Assembly: GCA_900548795.1 (NCBI GenBank)
Contig: URLT01000041.1
Coordinates: forward strand, 1-14,845
Length of the DNA stretch: 14,845 nucleotides
Source of the DNA: an uncultured Eubacteriales bacterium
GTDB taxonomy: Bacteria; Bacillota; Clostridia; Oscillospirales; Oscillospiraceae
Reading direction: 5' to 3'
Position numbers and translations under genes: made by a program
The notes under the pieces: generated by a model
Seen by the model: only the letters and a program-made list of their open reading frames with translations
Databases searched by the model: none
Told to the model about the DNA's origin: nothing
Shown: piece by piece, positions 7,020 to 14,059 of the stretch
Layout: the number at the start of each line of letters is the position of its first letter
Numbering within the stretch: the stretch's first letter is position 1

Positions 7020-7048
7020 ATTTTACACATTTTTCTGCCAAAAATCAA
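7020..7048 (-). promoter_or_regulatory. Sigma-A promoter of the glutamine synthetase gene
   Basis: Minus strand TTGATT (7043-7048), 17-base spacer, TAAAAT (7020-7025). The start would be near 7013, giving a short leader of about 30 bases. It diverges from the DUF421 promoter on the other strand. Confidence 0.75.
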
Positions 7049-7115
7049 GCCCTGCTGGCGATTTCATAGGCGTGTCCAAAGAACATCTGTCCTTGTCAGG
7101 CATATTTATACAAAT

Positions 7116-7143
7116 TTGCTACAAATTTATCAATTTCTATTAT
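7116..7143 (+). promoter_or_regulatory. Sigma-A promoter of the DUF421-DUF4363 operon
   Basis: Plus strand TTGCTA (7116-7121), 16-base spacer, TATTAT (7138-7143). It lies about 50 bases before the DUF421 start in an AT-rich stretch that stands out from the GC-rich surroundings. Confidence 0.65.
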
Positions 7144-7191
7144 CAAGAAGCCGCGAAATTCGGGTATGCTATTGCAAAAGGAGGCCTCCCG

Positions 7192-7872
7192 ATGCTGATC
7201 TCATTTTTGCGGACTTTTTTGCTCTACCTCGTGCTGGTGCTTTCGGTGCGGCTGATGGGCAAGCGCCAAATCGGCGAGATGGAGCCGGCGGAGTTCGTTG
7301 TGACCATGCTGCTGGCCAATCTGGCGGCCATCCCGATGCAGGACAACGGCATTGCCCTGCTCTCGGGTCTGGTTCCGATCCTGGTCATTCTGGGGCTGGA
7401 GCTGATCCTCTCCGTCGTTACGATGCGCTCGATCGGTCTGCGCCGTCTTTTCTGCGGAAAGCCCGTGATCCTGATCGAAAACGGCAAAATCCTCGAGCGC
7501 AATCTGCGTCAGACGCGCGTGAACCTCGACGAGCTGACCATGCATCTGCGCGAAAAGGACATTTTCGACCTGTCGACGGTCAAATATGCGATCCTCGAGA
7601 CAAACGGACAGCTCTCCACCCTGCTTTACAGCAAGGACTGCCCGCCGACGGCCAAGGATCTCGGCGTGCGCGTTGCGCAGGAGCGCCTGCCCATCACGCT
7701 CATCACGGGCGGCAAGCTGCTCGAGGACAATCTGGCGCTGGTCGGCCTGAGCCGCCCGGAGCTGCTCCGGCGGCTCGAGCAGCAGGGCTGCACGCTCAAG
7801 ACCACCCTGCTCTACACGCTCGACACGGCCGGGCACGGCTATCTCATCAGACGGGAGGACGTGATCGGATGA
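7192..7872 (+). CDS. DUF421 (YetF-type) membrane protein
   Basis: A 226-residue protein of the DUF421/YetF family. Three N-terminal hydrophobic helices (about 2-22, 35-50, 54-76) contain the family signature RLMGKRQIGEMEP (20-32). A cytoplasmic domain follows, beginning GKPVILIENGKI (89-100) and continuing with the NLDELTMHLREKDIFDLSTVK-like region (111-131) typical of these proteins. The molecular role of the family is unsettled; members are often linked to membrane or sporulation functions in Firmicutes. ATG at 7192 is chosen because GGAGG lies nine bases upstream; a longer frame extends into the promoter. Its stop overlaps the start of the DUF4363 gene by four bases (ATGA), so the two are translationally coupled. 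The pairing with DUF4363 is a recurrent clostridial arrangement as far as I recall. Confidence 0.9.
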   Translation: MLISFLRTFLLYLVLVLSVRLMGKRQIGEMEPAEFVVTMLLANLAAIPMQDNGIALLSGLVPILVILGLELILSVVTMRSIGLRRLFCGKPVILIENGKILERNLRQTRVNLDELTMHLREKDIFDLSTVKYAILETNGQLSTLLYSKDCPPTAKDLGVRVAQERLPITLITGGKLLEDNLALVGLSRPELLRRLEQQGCTLKTTLLYTLDTAGHGYLIRREDVIG

Positions 7873-8249
7873 AGCATCTGTGGATCGGCATCGGCATTCT
7901 CTCCCTGCTGCTGACGCTGGGCATCGCGAGCAATGTCGCGGCAAATCTGACGCTCCGCGAGTCGGAAACGCTCCTGCAGCAGGCCGACGAGGCGCTGGAC
8001 GCAGGCGATCTTCCGGCCGCGCTCGAGAAGAGCCGTCAGGCCGAGGCGCGGTGGCGCAGCGCGCAAAAAATGCTGCACATCATGATGAGCCACACGCTGA
8101 TCGACGAGGTCGACACCTCGTTTTCCAACCTTCGCACCTACGGCGAGGAGGACGAGACAACGGAATATCGCGCAAGCTGCCGCGAGCTGATCTTGCAGCT
8201 GCGGCACCTGCGCGATATGGATATTCCGCATTATTACCATTTTCTATAA
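7869..8249 (+). CDS. DUF4363-type membrane-anchored protein
   Basis: A 126-residue protein with one N-terminal hydrophobic helix (about 4-24), then a mostly helical, charged domain likely outside the membrane. The pattern NLTLRESETLLQQADEALDAG followed by ARWRSAQKMLHIMMSHTLIDEVD and ending in IPHYYHFL fits the DUF4363 family, small proteins encoded beside DUF421. The start overlaps the DUF421 stop by four bases, indicating coupled translation and probably a physical partnership. The helical domain has short heptad-like stretches, so it may form a bundle. Function is unknown. A strong bidirectional terminator follows directly. Confidence 0.8.
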   Translation: MKHLWIGIGILSLLLTLGIASNVAANLTLRESETLLQQADEALDAGDLPAALEKSRQAEARWRSAQKMLHIMMSHTLIDEVDTSFSNLRTYGEEDETTEYRASCRELILQLRHLRDMDIPHYYHFL

Positions 8250-8251
8250 AG

Positions 8252-8278
8252 AAAAAGCGGCCGAACAGGCCGCTTTTT
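8252..8278. terminator. Bidirectional intrinsic terminator
   Basis: Stem AAAAAGCGGCC (8252-8262) and GGCCGCTTTTT (8268-8278) with loop GAACA. The 3' T-tract works on the plus strand for the DUF421 operon, and the complementary T-tract serves radC on the minus strand. The radC stop codon begins one base beyond the stem. Confidence 0.93.
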
Positions 8279-8932
8279 TCAGAACTCATGCAGAAAGCCG
8301 CTGTCGCGCATGGAAACGAAATCGTCCGCGGCCACGACGATGTGGTCGAGCAGCGACAGGCTCATCAGCTCCAGCGCGTCGCGCAGGCGCAGGGTCAGCT
8401 CGACGTCCTCCTTCGACGGCAAGGCGATGCCGGACGGGTGATTGTGCGCCAGCACGACGCCGGTCGCGTTCAGGCTGAGCGCCTCCTGCACCATCCGGCG
8501 CACCGGCACCTCGGCGCTGTTTGCGCTCCCCTGCCCCAGTCTGCGGCAGCCGAGCACGTGCCCGGCTCCGTCTAGGCAGAGCAGATAGAGCAACTCGTCG
8601 CGTGCGCCGTAAAAATAGGGAAGAAGATAGGTGCCGTAAGACGCGCTGTCGAGCAGCACGCGCTCCACATGCGCCCGCGAGAGGAAATAGCGCCGATGCA
8701 GCTCCGGGACGAGCCGAAGCAGCACAATGGCCTCCTCGTCGATCCCCTCGACGGCGCGCAGATCCTCCGCCGTAGCCTCAAAGATCGCGGCCAGATTGGG
8801 AAAGAACTCCGTCAGGCTCTTTGCCTGCCGCGCGGCGTCTCCCCCGACGCAGCGCAGCAGCAGCTCGAGCAGCTCTGCGTCCGTCATTGCGTCGGGACTG
8901 CGAGTCAGAAAACGGCGGCTCAGTCGATCCAT
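8279..8932 (-). CDS. radC: RadC family JAB/MPN-domain protein
   Basis: A 217-residue RadC-family (UPF0758) protein. The C-terminal JAB domain has a complete JAMM metal motif: His163 and His165 in HNHPSG, and Asp176 after PSKED. A helix-hairpin-helix-like segment lies at about 48-70 (VEGIDEEAI). The family is named for DNA repair, but that role is disputed and the true function is unclear; an intact JAMM motif suggests a metal-dependent hydrolase fold. The N-terminus is shorter than usual and lacks the GHR-type motif commonly found there. ATG at 8932 is used because AAGGGG lies about seven bases upstream, inside the last codons of uvrA. The start is three bases after the uvrA stop, so radC depends on the uvrA transcript and probably on coupled translation. 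Confidence 0.93.
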   Translation of the reverse strand: MDRLSRRFLTRSPDAMTDAELLELLLRCVGGDAARQAKSLTEFFPNLAAIFEATAEDLRAVEGIDEEAIVLLRLVPELHRRYFLSRAHVERVLLDSASYGTYLLPYFYGARDELLYLLCLDGAGHVLGCRRLGQGSANSAEVPVRRMVQEALSLNATGVVLAHNHPSGIALPSKEDVELTLRLRDALELMSLSLLDHIVVAADDFVSMRDSGFLHEF

Positions 8933-8935
8933 GGC

Positions 8936-11767
8936 TTATCCCCTTTCCAGATAGGGCTTGAGGTACTGCCCCGTGTAGGACGCCGCGCACTGCGCGACCT
9001 CCTCGGGCGTTCCCGCGGCAACAATCGTGCCGCCGCCGTCGCCGCCCTCCGGCCCGAGGTCGATCAGGTGGTCGGCGGATTTGATCACATCCAAATTGTG
9101 CTCAATTACGAGCACCGTGTTGCCGCAGTCAACGAGCTGCTGCAGCACGTCCAGAAGCTTCTGCACGTCGTACATATGCAGGCCGGTGGTCGGCTCGTCG
9201 AGGATATAAAGCGTCCGGCCGGTTGCCTGCCGCGCCAGCTCCGTCGCGAGCTTCACGCGCTGTGCCTCGCCGCCGGAGAGCGTCGTGGAGCTTTGCCCCA
9301 GCTTGATATAGCCGAGGCCGACCTGCGAGATCGTTTGCAGCCTGCGCAGGAGCTTCGGCTGGTTTTCAAAGAACTCCAGCGCCTGATCGACCGTCATATC
9401 CAGCACGTCGGAGATCGACTTGCCGCGATAGAGCACCTCGAGCGTCTCGCGGTTATAGCGCTTGCCGTGGCAGACCTCGCAGGGAACGTAAACGTCGGGC
9501 AAAAAATGCATCTCGATCTTCACGAGGCCGTCGCCGCAGCAGGATTCGCATCGGCCGCCCTTGATGTTGAAGGAGAAGCGCCCCGGCCCGTAGCCGCGCT
9601 CCTTGGCCGAGGCCGTGGAGGCAAACAGGTCGCGGATGTCGTTGAACAAGCCGGTGTAGGTCGCAGGATTGGAGCGCGGCGTGCGGCCGATCGGGCTTTG
9701 ATCGATCACGATCACCTTGTCCAGCGCGGAGAGCCCCTCCACGCCGTCGTGCTTTCCGGGACGGAGCTTCGCGCGGTTGAGCGAAACGGCCAGCCGCTTG
9801 GCAATAATCTCGTTGACGAGCGACGATTTGCCCGAGCCGGAAACGCCGGTCACGCAGGTGAACGTTCCGAGCGGGATCTCTGCGTCGATGTTCTGCAAGT
9901 TGTTCTCGCGGCAGCCGAGGAAGCGCAGCACGCTCCCGTTCCCGGCGCGCCGCGTCTGCGGCACGGGGATCCTCCGCTTGCCGGAGAGATACTGCCCCGT
10001 GATGCTGCGCGGGCTGTCCATGATCTGCTGAAGGGTGCCGCAGGCGACGATCTCGCCGCCGTGGATGCCCGCGCCGGGGCCGACGTCGACGATATAATCC
10101 GCCGCGCGCATCGTGTCCTCGTCGTGCTCGACGACGATGAGCGTATTGCCGAGGTCTCGTAGGCGGCGAAGCGTGCTGAGCAGCTTGTCGTTGTCGCGCT
10201 GATGCAGGCCGATGCTCGGCTCGTCGAGGATATACAGCACGCCCATCAGCGACGCGCCGATCTGCGTAGCCAGACGGATACGCTGCGCCTCGCCGCCGGA
10301 GAGCGTCCCGGCCGAGCGCGAGAGCGTCAGATATTGCAGGCCGACGCTCTGCAGAAAGCCGAGGCGGCCGCGAAGCTCCTTGAGGATCGGCTCGGCGATC
10401 ACGGCCTGCGCGCCATCGAGTCGGAGCCCGTCGAGGAATTCCATCTCCCTGCTGACAGAGAGACCGCAGAACTGCGTGATGGACAGGCCGCCGACTGTGA
10501 CTGCGCGCGCGATGTCGGACAAGCGCTCCCCGCGGCAGTGCGGGCAGGGCGAGGTCGACATATATTCCTCCAGCTCCTTGCGCATGGCGTCGGACTGCGT
10601 CTCGCGGAAGCGGCGCTCAAGATTTGGGAGGATGCCCTCGAACGCCTGCTCGAGCGTCCCGCGTCCGTTGCCGCGCTCATAGCGAAGCTGCAGCTTTTCC
10701 CCGCCCGTGCCGAAGAGAATGACCTTCATGGCCTCGTCCGGCAGGCTTTCGATCGGCGCGTGCAGGTCGAAACGGTATTTTTGAGCCAAGGCCTCGAAAT
10801 ACATCCGCGCAATGGAGTCGCTGCGGATGTTTCCCCAGCCGCTGGCCTCGATGCCGCCGTCATAGATCGATTTTTTCGGATCCGGGATGATCAGCTCCGG
10901 GTCAGCCTTGAGCCGGTAGCCCAGTCCGGAGCACTCCGGGCAGGCGCCCATTGGATTGTTGAACGAAAACAGGCGCGGCGAAAGCTCGGGGATGGAAATG
11001 CCGCATTCGTCGCAGGCGTAGTTTCTGGAATAGGGCGTCTCGCGGTCGTTGTCGACCTCGTGGATGATGACCACGCCGTCCCCATGCGCCAGCGCGGTCT
11101 CGACGGAATCCGTCAGACGACGCATCATGTCGCCGCGCCGGATCAGCCGGTCGACCACCAGCTCGATGAAGTGCTTTTTGTTCTTTTCAAGCGAGATCTC
11201 CTCGCTCAGATCGTAGAGGCTTCCGTCGACGCGCACGCGGGCAAAGCCGCTGCGCCGCGCGCCCTCGAGCACCTTGACGTGCTCGCCCTTTTTGCCGCGG
11301 ATCACCGGCGCGAGCACCTCAAAGCGCGTGCCCTCCGGCAGCTCGAGCACGCGGTCGACGATCTGGTCGACGCTCTGCCGCTTGATCTCGCGCCCGCACC
11401 TCGGGCAGTGCGGCGTGCCGACCCGCGCCCAGAGCAGACGCAGATAGTCATAGATCTCCGTCACCGTGCCGACGGTCGAGCGCGGATTCTTCGACGTGGT
11501 CTTCTGGTCGATGGATATGGCGGGCGAAAGCCCCTCGATCATGTCCACATCCGGCTTGTCCATTTGCCCCAAAAACTGACGCACATAGGCAGAAAGCGAC
11601 TCGACGTAGCGCCGCCGCCCCTCGGCATAGATCGTGTCGAAGGCCAGCGACGATTTCCCCGAGCCGGAAAGCCCCGTGAACACGCACAGGGCGTCGCGCG
11701 GGATCTCCACGTCCACATTTTTCAGGTTGTTTTCTCTGGCGCCGCGCACCAAAATGGTATTTCGCAT
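8936..11767 (-). CDS. uvrA: Excinuclease ABC subunit A
   Basis: A 943-residue UvrA, the damage-sensing ATPase of nucleotide excision repair that loads UvrB. Both ABC modules are complete: Walker A GLSGSGKSS (32-40) and GVSGSGKSS in the second half, signatures LSGGEAQRIRLATQIG and LSGGEAQRVKLATELA, and Walker B LYILDEPSIGLH and LYILDEPTTGLH. Two zinc modules are intact: CDECG...CPECSG in the first half and CESCCGDG...CEVCHG in the second. The length is typical. ATG at 11767 starts the conserved MRNTILVRGARENNL and has GGAG eight bases upstream; the frame is open 68 codons further but runs through the promoter. radC follows in the same operon. I saw no uvrB or uvrC beside it and no clear LexA box at the promoter. 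Confidence 0.98.
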   Translation of the reverse strand: MRNTILVRGARENNLKNVDVEIPRDALCVFTGLSGSGKSSLAFDTIYAEGRRRYVESLSAYVRQFLGQMDKPDVDMIEGLSPAISIDQKTTSKNPRSTVGTVTEIYDYLRLLWARVGTPHCPRCGREIKRQSVDQIVDRVLELPEGTRFEVLAPVIRGKKGEHVKVLEGARRSGFARVRVDGSLYDLSEEISLEKNKKHFIELVVDRLIRRGDMMRRLTDSVETALAHGDGVVIIHEVDNDRETPYSRNYACDECGISIPELSPRLFSFNNPMGACPECSGLGYRLKADPELIIPDPKKSIYDGGIEASGWGNIRSDSIARMYFEALAQKYRFDLHAPIESLPDEAMKVILFGTGGEKLQLRYERGNGRGTLEQAFEGILPNLERRFRETQSDAMRKELEEYMSTSPCPHCRGERLSDIARAVTVGGLSITQFCGLSVSREMEFLDGLRLDGAQAVIAEPILKELRGRLGFLQSVGLQYLTLSRSAGTLSGGEAQRIRLATQIGASLMGVLYILDEPSIGLHQRDNDKLLSTLRRLRDLGNTLIVVEHDEDTMRAADYIVDVGPGAGIHGGEIVACGTLQQIMDSPRSITGQYLSGKRRIPVPQTRRAGNGSVLRFLGCRENNLQNIDAEIPLGTFTCVTGVSGSGKSSLVNEIIAKRLAVSLNRAKLRPGKHDGVEGLSALDKVIVIDQSPIGRTPRSNPATYTGLFNDIRDLFASTASAKERGYGPGRFSFNIKGGRCESCCGDGLVKIEMHFLPDVYVPCEVCHGKRYNRETLEVLYRGKSISDVLDMTVDQALEFFENQPKLLRRLQTISQVGLGYIKLGQSSTTLSGGEAQRVKLATELARQATGRTLYILDEPTTGLHMYDVQKLLDVLQQLVDCGNTVLVIEHNLDVIKSADHLIDLGPEGGDGGGTIVAAGTPEEVAQCAASYTGQYLKPYLERG

Positions 11768-11809
11768 GAATGATTCTCCATAGACGGTTTGTCGGATTTT
11801 TATCACTTT

Positions 11810-11838
11810 ATTATAGCACGGCTTTGCCCCGCTTGCAA
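11810..11838 (-). promoter_or_regulatory. Sigma-A promoter of uvrA-radC
   Basis: Minus strand TTGCAA (11833-11838), 17-base spacer, perfect TATAAT (11810-11815). The predicted start is near 11803, giving a leader of about 35 bases. Confidence 0.8.
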
Positions 11839-11859
11839 CCGCCATTTCGTGACAAAATG

Positions 11860-11900
11860 AAGCCCGCCGGCCGTGTGCCGCCGACCGATGACGCGGGCTT
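11860..11900 (-). other. Branched hairpin between MATE gene and uvrA promoter
   Basis: Outer stem AAGCCCGC (11860-11867) with GCGGGCTT (11893-11900); inner stem CGGC/GCCG at 11868-11880. Read on the minus strand it is followed by CATTTTG, a weak T-tract. It could be a second terminator for the MATE transcript or a protein-binding palindrome upstream of the uvrA promoter. Confidence 0.45.
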
Positions 11901-11978
11901 GAACACGCTGACAGAATGACGTTTGACCGTTTCTTTGCCAAAAAGGCGCTTGATGCAGGGCGTTTCCGCAAAGGAAAG

Positions 11979-12009
11979 CCCCGCTGCGGAAAAATTCCGG
12001 GCAGCGGGG
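11979..12009 (-). terminator. Intrinsic terminator after the MATE gene
   Basis: Stem CCCCGCTGC / GCAGCGGGG (11979-11987 with 12001-12009), nine GC-rich pairs and a 13-base loop, followed on the minus strand by CTTTCCTTT. It lies about 30 bases downstream of the MATE stop. Confidence 0.8.
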
Positions 12010-12039
12010 TTTGCGTGCTTTATGAAGCTCCTGACCTGC

Positions 12040-13419
12040 TCATATCCGCGATGCTCGCGCGGCATCGAGCTTTTTATAGCTGACAGCGAAGTATGCGATC
12101 TCCGCGAGCGACGTAATGGTCCAAGAAAAAATATACAGCAGGTACAGCGACGGAATGGTGTGGAAATGAGCGAACACGGTATAGATCCAGATCACGCGGA
12201 AAACACACGAGCCGAGAATGACGATGACCGTCGGCGCAAGGCTTTTTCCGATGCCGCGGCAGGCCGCGATCGAGCAATCCATAAACGCGCTGACCGCATA
12301 GGAAAAGCACATGATTTTTGTGCGCTGCAGACCCGCTGCAATGACCGCTTCGTCATTGGCAAACAGGGACAGGAACTCCCTGCCGAACAGGAACAGCAGC
12401 CCGCCGAGCACCGCGCCCGCCGTAAAGGAATAGACGATCCCGACAAAGTAGCTTTTCAGCACACGGTCACGCTTGCCCGCGCCCAAATTCTGCCCCATAA
12501 AGGTCGCGCTGGCGGTATAGAAGGCAGCCATGATATTATAGATAACTGAATCGGCATTCGCGGCTGCGGCGTTTCCCTCGACCATGACCGAATCGAAGGA
12601 ATTGACCGCGCCCTGTATGAACAGGTTGGCGACCGCAAAAACAGCATTCTGGAGTCCGGCCGGAATGCCTAAGCCGAGAATGCGTTTCTCCTCGGATCGA
12701 TCCAGCCCGTTTTTCAAATCCCGCAGGCGGAAGGTGCAGCTATCCTTCTGTCGACCCATGCGGATCAGGATGAGCAGCGCCGAGACATACTGCGTGATGA
12801 TGCTGGAGAGCGCAACGCCGTCCTCCGCCATGCCGCAGACGATGACGAAAACCAGATTGAGGATCACGTTCAGAATGCCCGCGATCAGAAGATAGATCAG
12901 CGGGCGCTTCGTATCGCCGTTCGCACTGAGCACGCCGTTGCCGAAATTGAAGATGCCGAGCGCCGGCATACCGAGCGCATAGATGCGGAAATAAAGCTCC
13001 GCGCCCTCGATCAGGTCGTCCTTTGTGCCCAGCAGCTCGAGCATAAACCGCGCGGAGATGAGGCAGAGCACCATGATGATGCAGCCCGTCGCAAGGCAGA
13101 GCACAAATGCGGTGCGGATGGCCGCTGACGTGCGCGTCTGATCCCGGGCGCCCAGGCAAAGCGCGACGCGGACGTTCACAGCGCTCCCCATCCCGATCAG
13201 AAAGCCCGTGAAAAGGGATACCAGAATCGTGGTCGAGCCGACCGCGCCCAAGGCCTCTGCGCTTGAAAATTTGCCGACGACCGCCACGTCTGCCATGTTG
13301 AAAAGCACCTGCAGCAGCTGAGAGAGCATCAGCGGAATGCTGAGCAAAAGCATATTTTTCCACAGAGAGCCGTCCGTCATCCGGATCCCGCCGCTCCTGC
13401 CGTTGATCGATCTTGTCAT
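12040..13419 (-). CDS. MATE family efflux transporter
   Basis: A 459-residue polytopic protein of normal length for the MATE family, which expels cationic drugs or metabolites in exchange for Na+ or H+. The N-terminus after a basic leader reads MTDGSLWKNMLLLSIPLMLSQ and leads into NMADVAVVGKF, the usual first-helix and D-x-x-x-VG pattern. LGAVGSTT and FLIGMGSAVNVRVALCLGA follow, and the second half repeats the pattern with MGQNLGAGKRDRV (about 365-377). About twelve hydrophobic helices are visible. ATG at 13419 is chosen because GGAGGG lies eight bases upstream; the next in-frame ATG, 13 codons later, has no good site. It is monocistronic, with its own promoter and terminator. No regulator lies next to it and the substrate cannot be inferred. 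Confidence 0.95.
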   Translation of the reverse strand: MTRSINGRSGGIRMTDGSLWKNMLLLSIPLMLSQLLQVLFNMADVAVVGKFSSAEALGAVGSTTILVSLFTGFLIGMGSAVNVRVALCLGARDQTRTSAAIRTAFVLCLATGCIIMVLCLISARFMLELLGTKDDLIEGAELYFRIYALGMPALGIFNFGNGVLSANGDTKRPLIYLLIAGILNVILNLVFVIVCGMAEDGVALSSIITQYVSALLILIRMGRQKDSCTFRLRDLKNGLDRSEEKRILGLGIPAGLQNAVFAVANLFIQGAVNSFDSVMVEGNAAAANADSVIYNIMAAFYTASATFMGQNLGAGKRDRVLKSYFVGIVYSFTAGAVLGGLLFLFGREFLSLFANDEAVIAAGLQRTKIMCFSYAVSAFMDCSIAACRGIGKSLAPTVIVILGSCVFRVIWIYTVFAHFHTIPSLYLLYIFSWTITSLAEIAYFAVSYKKLDAARASRI

Positions 13420-13471
13420 ATTGATAACCCTCCGAAGGCTCCTTTCTGAGCAATGCAAGGCTGCGAGAGAT

Positions 13472-13500
13472 ACTATACCACGAATCCACGACTTTTTCCA
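13472..13500 (-). promoter_or_regulatory. Likely promoter of the MATE gene
   Basis: Minus strand TGGAAA (13495-13500), 17-base spacer, TATAGT (13472-13477). The -10 is good, the -35 matches four of six consensus bases. Confidence 0.6.
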
Positions 13501-13524
13501 GCACGAAATTTCCGAAAGGAAACA

Positions 13525-13552
13525 CACGCCCCGGGCGTGCAGCCGGGGCGTG
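13525..13552 (-). terminator. Likely intrinsic terminator upstream of the MATE promoter
   Basis: Perfect 10-bp stem CACGCCCCGG / CCGGGGCGTG (13525-13534 with 13543-13552), 8-base loop, followed on the minus strand by TGTTTCCTTTC. The tail resembles that of the terminator at 11979. It would stop minus-strand transcription coming from the SAM hydrolase gene or from a short transcript in the gap. Confidence 0.65.
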
Positions 13553-14059
13553 CCAGACTGTCAAAAAAGTCCGAAACCGTCAAAATCAGTCAACAAATAA
13601 GAAACGTTTTACGAAACCGGATCGATTATAAATCACAAGCGAATTTTGAATGTTTTAGAGAACAAATTGCTTGCTTCGCAAGGATTTTGATTTCCTGCGC
13701 AGCCGTCAGCGACGACGCGGAGCGAGGAGCGCTACGGATGCGGCATACCCATTGCGGGTACTGCGCAACTCGCGTCCTCCCTGTTGCGGTGCCCAAAATT
13801 TGTGCGCCGCGCTTGCGGCGGCTTCAAATTTTGACCGCTGCCACTCCTTTTTGCTCGCTGCATTCGCCACCGGCGGCGCTCGCAAACGTCCCCGTACCTA
13901 TGTACGCCGACGGACGCGAGTTGCTTGTCTTCCGGATATTGATTATGCATTCTGCCAGCGTGCCGGCAAAGGCTTTTCGACACGCTGAGCCGGGGTCGGA
14001 ATTACTTCCGACCCCGGCCGGCACATCCTGATGGGAGGAACGGGACATGCTTTTTTCTC
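13553..14059. repeat. Gene-free stretch with clustered inverted repeats
   Basis: About 500 bases with no credible gene. 13553-13665 is AT-rich. From about 13668 on it is packed with repeats: GCAACTCGCGTCC (13765-13777) is inverted at 13912-13924; CAAAATTTG (13794-13802) pairs with CAAATTTTG (13825-13833) around an inner GCCGC/GCGGC; and TTGCTTG...GGAT...TTGATT occurs in direct orientation near 13668 and near 13921. Short open frames cross it on both strands, but they have no convincing ribosome site or family resemblance. It may be a dispersed non-coding element or the remains of one. Confidence 0.6.
13989..14018. repeat. Perfect 13-bp hairpin with tetraloop
   Basis: GCCGGGGTCGGAA (13989-14001), loop TTAC, TTCCGACCCCGGC (14006-14018). 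It is 41 bases after the SAM hydrolase stop. No T-tract follows on either strand, so it is not a standard terminator, though it could protect the mRNA 3' end. A competing outer pairing exists: GTGCCGGC (13960-13967) with GCCGGCAC (14017-14024), and CAGCGTG (13957-13963) with CACGCTG (13981-13987). Confidence 0.8.

Noticed and set aside
6985..7050. GlnR operator at the glutamine synthetase promoter
   Set aside because: TGTAAAATTGACA overlaps the -10 region but its spacing does not fit the TGTNA-N7-TNACA pattern.
8669..11773. Two long plus-strand open frames opposite uvrA
   Set aside because: They mirror uvrA codons and have no ribosome site or recognisable domain.
11768..11850. LexA (SOS) box at the uvrA promoter
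   Set aside because: No GAAC-N4-GTTC type palindrome is visible around the -35/-10 region.
13453..14031. 192-codon plus-strand frame across the gene-free stretch
   Set aside because: It begins inside the MATE leader, crosses several palindromes, has no ribosome binding site and its composition is not protein-like.
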